A DNA stretch of 64,000 bases from Tetmemena sp. SeJ-2015 (lineage: Eukaryota; Ciliophora; Spirotrichea; Sporadotrichida; Oxytrichidae): assembly GCA_027382625.1 (NCBI GenBank), contig JAJKFJ010022924.1, positions 1 to 64,000 of the forward strand, read 5' to 3'. The position numbers and the translations under genes were made by a program. Below are positions 1 to 9,932 of this stretch, in pieces. Below the pieces are notes generated by a model that did no database searches, was not told the DNA's origin, and saw nothing but the letters and a program-made list of their open reading frames with translations. The first letter of the stretch is position 1. Each line of letters begins with the position of its first letter.

Positions 1-325
1 TGTAAATTTTTCGATTTTTGCAAATTGTCCTTTTTTAGATTTGAGAGATCTGGCTTGTCTTAATTAAGTGTTTTCTGCTATTTTGGGAATGCGTCTTTAT
101 CGTATATTATGATCATTAATATCTATTCACTATTTATCTAAGTATATAGGTTATGGGGTTTAATATGTTTTTGAAAAAGTAAATTCTGTTCTCTACCTGT
201 ATTTATTTAATCAGTTGAATTGCAATTTAAATTAAAAAATTTTATAATACTCATAAAACTCTATAAAAGTTGAAGTTAATTTCGGTATACCATTACAAAT
301 ATAAATTGAATTAGGGATGTTATAA

Positions 326-690
326 ATGAATTGGTAGGAGCAGTAATTATAGAAAGTCTTGTTGAGTAAAGCGGAGGTAGTTGAAAGAATAGCGCTAGCT
401 GTGATGACTCTTCTAGGAGAAAATCTTAGAAGTCAATTAATCAGGAATAAACCTTTGGTAATCAGATTTAGGGAAGGTATGCTGCATTCAGCCAAGAAAA
501 TACAATTCATAACAAAAATAATAAATCAACAAATTGTGAAGACCATAAAAATGGATAATATTTAAAATAATTTATATTATTTTTTAAGATTAATAAGAGG
601 AGGAAAAAGAAGTCAAATATATTATAGCATTGTTTTAGGGGCAAATAGATAAACTTAATTTATTTAATGCAAAAATTTTTGATTATTTAG
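326..690 (+). CDS. Weak small ORF, unknown
   Basis: With TAA/TAG read as Gln, a frame runs from an ATG at 326 to a TGA near 690 (about 120 codons). Its middle part (about 360-560) has a plausible amphipathic composition, including VVERIALAVMTLLGENLRS and a Lys/Ile-rich end. The last 40 codons are AT-biased and may be non-coding. I do not recognise a family. It could be one MDS of a gene whose other parts lie elsewhere, or a chance frame in AT-rich DNA. Confidence 0.25.
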
Positions 691-1373
691 AAATTAACTA
701 AATTATCTGTTTAAGTTAATTAATTTTAGCATCATATTCCATTATAATTAAGTATTTTAGGCTCAAGACTTTTAACTTATAATTACATCTTATCATAGAT
801 TTATTATTTTCCACTTAAATTATTGCACTATTCATTAATTTTATAATAATAAATTTTAAGAAATGAATAATTCATACAATGTGTTACTTTTCTTTAAAAT
901 ATAAATTAAACTTCATTTAATTTTCCTCCATATTAAAAACACGCTCTAAATTCCAAACATTAATAAAAAATAGGGTATTACCGGAAAAAATTAAATTTAA
1001 AATATAAAAATGAAATTAAACTAAAATAAAAGGCCAAAATTATAGCTGTTTTAATTTAATTGATAGTTTTAAGAAAAAATCTAGCCGTTCAAAAACCAAA
1101 AACTCTAGCCGTAGTAGAAATCAATCTGTGAATCCTATGGAAAGTGAAAGGTGTAGTTAAATAATTAATATTTAGTATCATTGAGAGCATAAATATTTAA
1201 TTTTAAGCGACATGAATTCTATTCACGATTGCACACCAATTTTACTGAAACGAAAAAGTGATCATAGAAATTAAAAGTCCTCTAGAAAGAAAAATAATTA
1301 GCTTCTTCTCCCGAGTTAAATTATTAATTAAATTTTGAGTTAGGACTAAACTCCTAAGCTTAAAGGTAGAAAT
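691..1373. other. AT-rich non-coding stretch
   Basis: This stretch has very high A+T, many TTAATTAA-like runs and stops in all frames. I see no RNA gene, conserved protein fragment or long repeat. Short GC-richer patches near 1080-1140 could be small coding fragments but are too short to call. Confidence 0.4.
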
Positions 1374-2205
1374 ATGTCAGCTCGCAGAGGTAAGACCAAT
1401 CCGTTATATGAAAGAGCTGGGCTGAGTGATCAAATTATTTAACATAGCTTGTAAATTTTACTTTTAATTCTTGTGAATTATTCATGAAGCATTCTAAGAT
1501 ATCTAAGTTTTTTAAAACTTGTTTAAGTTTTTTAAAATACATTAAATAATTTTATAAATAAAATGTAATGATTTAATGATTAAGAAGATGGGTAAGATGG
1601 GCAATACTTTTCAAAGACTATTCATAACGGAATTTAGAAGCCCTCTCTGTTTGCAAATAAAAAGCAGCTGTAAAATAAAAATGTTATATTTAATAAAGCC
1701 ATATTTAAATGTAAAAGAAGAGCTAGAATGGGGGCAAAAAATAAGCTGAGAGATTAAAAAATGCTTTACGAAAGTCTTGTACATCAGCCCCTCACGATGA
1801 TATATTTGACGAAGAGCAGATTGTTACCCATCAAGCCTCTCCTTAGTTTGGAGATCATGTAAATAAAAAGATATCCAAGGAACTTTCAATTTTATTAAAT
1901 TAAAATTATTGAAAGGACGAACTAATGAGAGTGATAAGCTCAGATTTGCTTGGCTATGATAGAGATGAGGAGGAAGAAATGCAAAACCAAAAAATGATGT
2001 CAAAGAATACAAGTCAAATCAATTTTTTCCACAAGATCTCTGAAATTATTTTATTATGAAAAAGAAGCTCTTAAAACAACAATGACACTTCTGGACTTAA
2101 ATTTTAACAACTGTCCCAGTGATTTAGATTATGTAGAGAATTTCTTCAGTGATCAAGCACTATTTGAACTCTATATTATCATTAAAATATAATTAATTAA
2201 TTGTA
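1374..2205 (+). CDS. Broken polar coding segments upstream of the phosphatase
   Basis: Several coding-like pieces follow each other on the + strand. One starts MSARRGKTNPLYERAG at 1374. An acidic piece with DDIFDEEQIVTHQASP lies at about 1753-1850, a piece with SSDLLGYDRDEEEE at 1925-2050, and one with LLDLNFNNCPSDLDYVENFF at 2075-2160. A 57-nt GT-AG intron (about 1858-1914, GTAAAT...GAAAG) joins the second and third in frame. A one-base slip in the TTTT run near 2053 separates the last two. AT-rich DNA with no reading frame separates the first piece. The pieces may be the N-terminal half of the CTD-phosphatase gene that follows, or an independent locus. No domain recognised. Confidence 0.4.
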
Positions 2206-2673
2206 GATTTGATTAGTTTCAAAATAAAATGAAAGATAAAAAAAATTATACAAAATTTCTTTTGATTATAAATTTAATTGATCCTTAAAATCAGGTAATT
2301 CAAAGCTTATTGTGGAATTATAATAATCTAACCAATAAGGTAAAATGAATAAAAAATAGAAAGCATAATTTTAAATTTGTTTCTCGCATTTAATCGTATA
2401 TAATCTTTCTCTAGAACACCTGATAAGCCTCTATAACTCAATCCCTATTTTAAATTTTATTAAGATAGATTATCTTCCTCATTTGGAATAAATAAATATT
2501 TGATATTGATTTCTTCTCAGATACTTTTGCATTATATGAAATTTAAAGATTAAAGGGTTTATACTATTTAAAATATAAGTATTAAATCTTTTGTGTAAGT
2601 GTAAAATCTATTAAAATTGCTTTGTGAAATTCTACATTCTTACACATTCCTAAAATTTAATTAATTTGTTTCA

Positions 2674-3518
2674 ATGAATAATGACTTGTACCAAACCAAA
2701 AATGCAATTAAAGACGTTAAAAGATTTGAGCTAGGTAAATATATTTATAAATATCGCGACATGAAGAAACGATTTCGGAAGTTCAGTTAAAGTAATTTTA
2801 ATTTGAGTAATCTTAATAGAGAAGAAAACTTTGGTATTTGACTTGGATGAAACCTTGATTCGGTCAGAATTCAGATTGAAGGAAGGCTACGATAAAAAAT
2901 TTTCTCTTTAGTCTCGATTTTCTTGGACGGGACGCACTTCTGTTTTCCTGTTTATACGGCCATTTATGCACAAAATGCTCAAGGCCTTACACAAAGACTT
3001 TGAACTAGTTGTTTTCACAGCTTCTCAGGAGGAATATGCTACAAAGATCTTAAGGTGTATCGACAAGGAGCAAAATATATTCGATCACCTACTTCACAGA
3101 GAATAATTACAAATCATTCTAAATTATTATATTTAATTATTTGGGAAAGAATTTAGTTATCCAATTTAATTAAATCTATTTAATAAGTTTATAATTTAAT
3201 TCAAAATTATAATTTGATAAAAGATTAATGCCTGTTCAATGACTAGCACAAAATAATAGTGAATAAATATTTTTGAAAGATCTAGGTCTGTTACTTTCAG
3301 GAAGGAAGTTAGAAGATATTATAATAATTGACAACAGGGTGAGCAGCTACGGATTTGATTTTGAGAATGGAATTCCTATTAGAGACTACATGGGAGATAA
3401 AAGCGACAAGGAACTTCTGTACCTTACTAACTACATTAGAAAAAATTTTGCTAAAGACTGTTCAGATGTAAGAGAACTCATTTTTTTATTTAAGAATGGT
3501 AAGTTAAAAAAAGAATAA
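2674..3518 (+). CDS. SCP/FCP1-like CTD phosphatase (NLI-interacting factor family)
   Basis: This is a HAD-type protein phosphatase of the kind that removes phosphate from Ser/Thr of the RNA polymerase II CTD. The catalytic motif DLDETL (DxDxT, from 2840) sits in LVFDLDETLIRSE. It is followed by FIRPFMHKML, the conserved FELVVFTASQEEYA block, FDHLLHRE, then KLEDIIIIDN and a C-terminal GDKSDKELLYL. The gene starts at an ATG at 2674; a short intron or insert separates the first approximately 45 codons from the catalytic domain. A 139-bp AT-rich insert (3109-3247) interrupts the region before KDLGLL. It has no GT-AG ends but is flanked by ACAAA, and removing it restores the frame (see the repeat entry). 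The TAA at 3516 or a donor-like GTAAGT just upstream may mark the 3' boundary; the true stop is unclear. Family assignment is firm, ends are not. Confidence 0.85.
3109..3252 (+). repeat. IES-like insert with ACAAA pointers in the CTD phosphatase
   Basis: ACAAA occurs at 3109-3113 and 3248-3252. Deleting 3109-3247 joins codons ending HREQL to QNNSEQIFLKDL. This gives the spacing between the RE and KDL motifs seen in SCP phosphatases. The insert has no usable GT-AG boundaries in frame and would otherwise shift the frame and introduce a TGA. Confidence 0.7.
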
Positions 3519-3983
3519 AAATAAAAAGGTATAATTTACCTATTCTTTTTTAACCATTCGAATATATTTTATTTAAATATTAAAGAGAAGTAATTAAGAG
3601 GGATTTTATAGATCCTTAAAAATTAATAAATACCAAAAAGAAATATGGAATTAGGTGAAAATAAGTACTTATTTTATGGATATACATTTTTAATAAAATA
3701 ACAAGGGTAATCTAAGTAACCAATTAATTTTGTAACAAACAGCATCTTTAAACAAATATAAAGATGAAATATAAACTAATACTTTTTTTTCATTTTCTTT
3801 TCTTAATTACTTTCTAAGATCAAAAATTTAAATTTAAATTCATTATAGGATGAATATAAATACATGATAGAGGGTAAGCAAAACCTAATTAAGATAGAAT
3901 TCTTGAGCAAGGTGCTATATATTAAATTAGAGATAGTTTAAAAGCATTATTAATTTATATTTAATGGGGGAATCAGCTACAAC
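3519..3983. other. AT-rich spacer with one small coding-like patch
   Basis: Mostly AT-rich with no frame. A patch at about 3849-3950 on the + strand reads DEYKYMIEGKQNLIKIEFL and could be a last exon of the phosphatase or an isolated MDS. The similar motif DEYEYMIVDG closes the DOT1-like gene on the other strand near 4450, which may be coincidence. Confidence 0.3.
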
Positions 3984-4332
3984 AAGATCATAATTAGGAA
4001 CATGAACACCACCACCTCAGTCTGAGTTATAGTTTTTGCTTCCACACTTTGAGCACTTGTCTGTTTAGGGTGAATGTAGACTCCTTCTGAATGTTGTAGA
4101 CGCTGTTCTTGTTGAATTTATTGCTCTAGATGTTGTTCAAAAGTACGCAAATGGAAGCATACTTAGCTCTTCTTTCTTGCTTGAGAAGATGAGTCTCTGT
4201 TGATCAGGAGGGATGCCTTCATTGTCTTTGATCTTAGTTTCCTTGGCTGTCACTTTCAAGATTGAGAAGTTGAGGTTGTTCTAGTCGAAGTAGTTGCTGT
4301 TGTAGTAGTTGATGTAGTTGTTAATTTAGACA
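3984..4332 (-). pseudogene. Ubiquitin-like segment with frame breaks
   Basis: Read on the minus strand, one frame contains KIKDNEGIPPDQQRLIF, the diagnostic central segment of ubiquitin (lacking the usual leading Q). A second frame then contains VYNIQKESTFTL, equivalent to the YNIQKESTLHL segment. Between them the frame changes and the usual AGKQLEDGRTLSD segment is replaced by unrelated Lys/Glu-rich sequence. The N-terminal residues up to Lys27 are poorly conserved, and no LRGG terminus is seen. Further on, a third frame gives CSKCGSKNYNSD before a TGA, a possible zinc-ribbon tail. It may be a degenerate ubiquitin-like gene, a divergent ubiquitin-domain fusion with sequencing slips, or a gene with excisable inserts. 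Confidence 0.6.
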
Positions 4333-4392
4333 TTTAAATATAGAGTTAATTTAATTTAAAGAGTAATATATTATGAATCACAGAACAAGGAC

Positions 4393-6535
4393 TCAATCTG
4401 AATGTTTTTCTAAGTTATAGCCATCGACGATCATGTATTCATATTCATCCTACAAATAATTTAATATATAATTATTTAAGATTTTGCAGGAACATTTTTG
4501 GCTGGGAGAGGTGCTTATCTTTTGTTGTTGTATACTTATTTTTGAGGAGACTTGGCCTTTTTAGTTTCTTATTTCTTTGATGGAGAGTCCTACTCTTTTG
4601 ATGAATGTGATATCTCTACATCTTAATTGGACGAAGTAGCTTTGCTGGTTCTATTTGCTTTTGCGGACTTTTAATCTACTTTTTTCACATTCCAATATAT
4701 AGATTAAGTTAATAAATATATTCATTCTTTAGCTCTCTCTTTTTTGTTGCTGCTTTTTTATTTTTACCCTTTGCTTTGGCAGCAGCCTTAATAGGCGCTT
4801 TCTCCTCCTCCTCACTTGATTCTTGTTCCTCATCTTCTTCTTGTTCCTCCTCTTTAATTTCAGATTTTTAACTCAATTCAGAGTTACTCTTTGAGTTTTT
4901 CTCTTCTTTATCTTCTTGCTCTTGTTCCTCTTCCTCTTCTTCATCATCTTCTTCGTCGCTGCTTACATCATCTACACCAGCCTCGAACAGCTTAGTTTTG
5001 TAGTAAACATAGCAAGTGAACTTTTCATTTCCAGTCGACTGCATCGGAGACTTGTACAGAAGTTTGAAGTTCCTAAGACCATCCTGCCTTGTCTTCTCAG
5101 GCCCGAAGTACCAAGCCATTATCTTGAAGTTGGTCTTGTTCAAGGTTTTACAAATCTAGTACCTGTCATTATCACTCATCACTTTGTTATAAGAGTAGAC
5201 GTGTGTATATTCCTATTCTCCCCATTAGTACTTATCTGGTAGTTGAGCAGCATCACACACTTCGAACTCCGTCCTGTCAATCCAATCGTCTCTAAAGTCA
5301 GCCTTAAAAAGATCAGCATTAGCGCTCTTTCTGAAAGGATTGGAGGAATTTCAGTTCTCTTAGTTTATCGATGAAGAGTTCCTGCACATTTTAGCATCGT
5401 TGTCTATGTTCTAGGCATCATCTTAAGCAATATTAGAGGAAGAGCAGTTTTGATCTGCCTAATTCTGATTTCTTTGAAATTCATGGTTATCAAGTTTTTA
5501 ATCAATGCTCTTTCTTATTTGCTAGAGTTTCTTCATGAAGTCTTGAGTGAAGTCTATTCCATATTACTGAAGCTGGGGGAGAGTCACTTCAAGTCTTCTT
5601 ATAGCTTCTTGGGAGCTAGTCATTAGGCTTATTACATCGCCTATTGGAAGCTAGCTTTTATCAACTACTAGATTCAGACCAGATGAAAAAGTGCTTTCTT
5701 AGGCTGTAAATTTGAGCATCTCTGCATTTTAGAGAATGAATTCTCTGTTCGCTACTTCTTACTCATCTTCTTCTTATTTGAAATTTTCGCTTTCATTTTT
5801 TGCCATTGCATAGCCATTATCTTTAGTAATTTGGCCTTCATCAAATCTTTTGATCATGCTTGCTGCTTTTAATCTCTCATATTGCCTTACAAGAAATTTA
5901 AAACTGTATATGAAATATTCAAGGTCTCTGTGTCTTTTCTCTTATTTCTTTTTGTTGAACTCTTAAATTTGATATTTCTCATCCACACAGAAAGCAACTC
6001 TCGCAGGCACTACTTCGATACCCATGCTCTTGCAATAAGTTTGCATGCTAGCATGAAACACTGGTTTTCCAAATCCACTTCCAATGTCTAAAAACAAAGA
6101 ACTTTCTCTGAGATAATACTCTTCAATAGGGAATGGCAGTTTATTATAAATTAGTTTCTCTAGTTCCTCTGGAGTAAGTTTCTCTTTCATGATATCTCCG
6201 CATCTCTGCATTACGGATATCAAATTGCAAAGAGCGCCCTTTGTAATTTCGCCATATCCGAGCTGAGCTTTGGTATTTTGCTGCCACTTTTAGCTCTCTT
6301 CCTTTACCTCAGAACAAAATAAAAGATGAGAACTGACATTTGACCTAGTCTTTTGCTTGTTGTCTCTTCTCTGGATGAGTTACGATTAGTCCTTATGAGC
6401 CCATAAGAGACTAGAAAGATCGTCAATTTCCTTATAAACTCGCTTCAACTCAAAATGGAATTCAGAATTTATCTTGTCTTGGTTCTTTTCTTCTTTCTGC
6501 TTCTAAATAAAATCTTCCAAGCTTAACAAAAATTA
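4393..6535 (-). CDS. DOT1-like histone H3-K79 methyltransferase
   Basis: The minus-strand protein has an N-terminal helical region and then a SAM-binding segment near 6090 (LFLDIGSGFGKPVFHASM) followed by CKSMGIEVVPARVAF. This matches motif I and the following acidic motif of the DOT1 class of non-SET lysine methyltransferases. After a polar linker comes the rest of the catalytic fold (FEVCDAAQLPDKY, THVYSYNKVM, KIMAWYFGP). A Glu-rich then Lys/Ser/Ala-rich tail follows, suited to chromatin binding. An in-frame TGA (complement of 5351-5353) lies in the linker in a continuous frame. The C-terminus probably ends at a TGA (complement of 4393-4395) after an AT-rich insert near 4450-4480. No clean ATG is visible at the 5' end near 6535, so an exon or MDS may be missing. 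Confidence 0.75.
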
Positions 6536-6867
6536 ATTATAGTATAAATTTAATTCAAGCTATCAATTCCTAGTTCTTGATTAATAATCTGACAAAATTA
6601 AAAATTATATTGGATATATTATTTTAATTTTCTTGTTGAGATATAAAATAATTGGAGATATTAACCTTGTAAGTTTAAACATCCTAAATCTTTATTTAAA
6701 AGCTAAAATAATTTTTTTTAAGATTGGTGGAATGATTTTTGATAGGGCTGGCTTATAGTTGTGGAGAATCACTCATATTGGTGAAAACTGATAGTTAAAT
6801 TTATTGAATTACTTATAGAGATTTAGGCGGCAAATATTTTTCATTTAAATTTCCGATTTCAGTTCAT
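6536..6867. other. AT-rich spacer between DOT1-like and BRCT genes
   Basis: AT-rich, with no sustained frame on either strand. Possible minus-strand splice signals lie near 6590, so the 5' end of the DOT1-like gene may extend into it. Confidence 0.35.
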
Positions 6868-8480
6868 TCAAATTAGAATATTGTTTTCACTGATACGCTT
6901 ATTGTCAGAATGGTCACTCCTTTTGGGAGGTGCTCTCTTATGGTATTTAGGTTCAATATGCTCAATAAAATCTTGAAGCTCCAGATCGCTATCCATATAG
7001 CTGTCTATGAGCTACTTTTTAGACATATATTTGGGGTCTCTTTTTTTGGCTTTTTACCTATCTTATAAACTCCCATGAGCTTCCTTAACTTATGCGTCAT
7101 CATTAAACTCACTCGAAGAATATATACAGAAATTAAAATTTTCTTAAGAGCTTCTTCCAGGTTTCATTGATTTGATCTCCTCTTCAAAATCGGCTTCAGT
7201 AGCTTGAAGACCATTTTAATTGTGGGCTTAACTTATTCTCTTTTTAAGTTTTTGTTCTCTGGTGACCTGCTCACTCATTTTCTTAAACTTTCTCAACTCT
7301 TTTTCAAATTCCTATAAAAATTGTTTCAAGACTCTGCAAAAAGGATCATACTCAATCAAGAAGAGTACATATGAATTTGAACAATAGAATAACCTTACTT
7401 TTTTGAAATCATGCTACTCTTTAGCTTGGTTGAAAGACTTGTCAACATCCTCTTGTTTTAAATCCTAAGTTCTACTAAGCATGTCAATTACTCTGTTATC
7501 CATCTTGCTCTCTTCCTCTAAGTTAAAATAAATTCTATAAGTTAAGCTTGGATTGTGTGATAGCAGACTTCCTGTGCTGGTTTTAACTTCATTGGTAATT
7601 TATGCCTTGTGTTGCGTGCTGTTTACCTTCCTCTTCAATTCCATCAAGAAATATAAATTTAGTGAAATTAAATGATAAATTAGACTCCTCTCTTTTGGTT
7701 GTTATTGTTCTTCACCCTATTATTGGTAGATCTAGTTGGTGATGATCTCTTTTAGGTTTTGTTAAATCTGATCTACTACTTAGATCTTATTTGATCAGAA
7801 TCTAAGTTGTTGTTTTATTTTGTTTATGAATCATAAAAATAATTATTTCTTTTAATCATCATCTTGCATCTAAACATCTTAAGCAGTTTTGTTAGATGAG
7901 CTTTTGTGTTTGTTAAATCTTTGAGATGAATGAACGCTGGATAAAGTTTTAAGTTCTTCAGGATAAAAATTCAAGCAGTCAAGCAATCTCATCTAAAGTA
8001 AGCTTTACTAAATCCAATAAGGAGACACAATCTTCAAATTATATTTTTTTAAAAATAATTTTTGTGAGCATAGTGGTCTCTAGAGAAGATTTCTTCTATA
8101 AAATTCGAATCTCCGTTCTCAAAGACAACATAGTCTAATCCAGAAATGAACTCATCAAATTTAAATAAAATCCTGTACCGTTCCTCCATGAGACACAATC
8201 TTAGCAGCTATCAAGTCTTATTTATCTGGATCCTCTTCTCCAACAAAGATTTAGAATTTTAAATTCTCAAAAAGTTTTGAAGACTCCTTTTAGTTCTTTT
8301 TAGCAGCAGAATTGATAGATGAATTGCCCTTTTTAAATTATTGAGGCTCAAGCTTTTCTGCAAGATTAGAATTCATGATGCTCTATTTGCTTTTATTTCT
8401 AGATGAATTCTATGCTATGAAACCAATATTTTGTGATTAGTTATTTGATGATGCAGACTTTTCTACTTCGACAATTTTCA
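6868..8480 (-). CDS. BRCT-domain protein
   Basis: The gene starts at an ATG near 8480 (MKIVEVEKSASSN) and ends at a TGA (complement of 6868-6870). A BRCT domain occupies about residues 65-170. LFENLKFQIFVGEE begins it, with SHGGTV as the glycine turn, then LDYVVFENGD, and IVSPYWIQQSLL as the conserved Trp helix. BRCT domains bind phosphoproteins in DNA-damage and cell-cycle control. The rest is a polar, Ser/Lys-rich and coiled C-terminal region. Two one-base slips lie inside the domain, in TTTAAATTT near 8165 and in a T/A run near 8040, and look like homopolymer indels or tiny inserts. I cannot assign it to a specific BRCT family such as a ligase or PARP because no catalytic domain is visible. 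Confidence 0.7.
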
Positions 8481-8797
8481 TCTTTAAAAATAAAGTAATT
8501 TAAATGAAGAATCTTTTGTTTGGTATTCATCTCTAAATTGTAATTAATATTTAAATTTTGTAATTTGAACTTAAATTATATTTAAAATAATGATATGTGA
8601 GAATGATAGCGCAATTTTATTTAATCTTTGAATAAGTATCAGTGAAATGTTCAGTAACCAGAATGGTTTAAATAAATAAGCAATTTAATAAACCAATATT
8701 ATTTTAGTTGCTATTTTTAGCTATTTGTTAATAAATGCTTATAAAATTATTAAATGTGTTATTGGCACATACATAAACTAAATTATCTATTTTTAAT

Positions 8798-9476
8798 GGA
8801 AAGGAGAAGTAAAGAAAGAGCGAAACAAACGCGAATAAATCTATTCTAAAGAGTGTTGGAGATTATTTAGAGGAAGATGATGAGCAATCTGAAACGTCTT
8901 AAGCTCAAAGTTTTTCAACTCATTAAATCAAGAATCAACCAAGGATTCAGGATTTCTTTCACTCAAATACTCATCCTCTTTCTCAAAATTTTAGTATTTA
9001 AAATGGTCAATTCAAGCAAGTAGGCACTTCTTTTATTTTGTATTTCTAGAATAGTTAAGTCATAGACTTTCAATACTATCCATTCTCAAAATCAGAAGCA
9101 AGAAAGCGACAAAGAAAATATTTGCCCTAATTAAGGTCTCTAGTACAAGTTTTTAAAACGCTCTTAATCTTGTAACTTTCATAAATTATATTTTAAAGCA
9201 AGTATGGATTTACAAAAAGAAGATAAGCAAGACCAAACTTAAGAGCATAGGCTCTTTAATAAGGGAGCTAAGAATCGATAACTTAGTGTAAAAACAGATT
9301 ATTCTGGCACTAAAGTTCGAAAGCCTAATTAAAATAGGAACATATCAAAAGTGGTTCTTTAAATTAGAAGAAATCCAGTCAGATTTTGCAAAGTGAATGT
9401 CAGCTACAAAGAGGATGAAATGGATTAGCAATAACTGCTATAAAATGAAGATGATGAATTCGAATTCCTCCCTTGA
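8798..9476 (+). CDS. Small polar protein, unknown
   Basis: An open frame rich in Gln, Asn, Ser, Asp and Lys runs to a TGA at 9474-9476. It is split by a 30-nt GT-AG intron near 9020 (GTAGGC...TTCTAG). The N-terminal part contains SVGDYLEEDDEQSE; the C-terminal part is basic then acidic, ending DDEFEFLP. The ATG at 8798 is off by one base relative to the main frame, so the start is uncertain. No domain recognised; it has the look of an intrinsically disordered protein. Confidence 0.55.
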
Positions 9477-9932
9477 TTTTATTCTTAATTTTATCTTTTT
9501 AATTTCGATATTAAACTCACTCAAAGAACAAAACCACATATAAATATTATTAAATGTTAATTTGTTTCTTAAGGTAAATTTTTTGCTTTAAAAAATTATA
9601 CTGAAAACGCAGAATCATCACAATATCAACAAATTTTAACTGGAAGATCATTTTAGAATTTTTCATATTTTTACAAAATAATTTGTATAAATAAACAAGT
9701 GAATCATACTATAAAATATTTCATAACTGGTATTTAATGAGAAATTCTTGAGAAAAGATAAGAATAAAGTTGAAGCTATAATTCTATTTGAAATGTTATT
9801 AGATAAATAAATCTGGCTCTGAATGAAGATTTAGAAATAATATGCTTATCCTTGTTTGACTATACAATGACGCATCTTACCCATGCGCTATAAATGTGAG
9901 TTTAGTTATTTCAAACTCACTCCGTGGATGAT
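9477..9932. other. Intergenic AT-rich spacer (convergent ends)
   Basis: AT-rich DNA between the 3' ends of a + gene and a - gene. I see no frame, hairpin or repeat. Confidence 0.4.

Noticed and set aside
3273..3518. A separate 81-residue gene
   Set aside because: It is the C-terminal half of the CTD phosphatase, separated only by the ACAAA-flanked insert.
4916..5242. Plus-strand hydrophobic ORF
   Set aside because: Antisense shadow of the acidic tail and catalytic domain of the DOT1-like gene.
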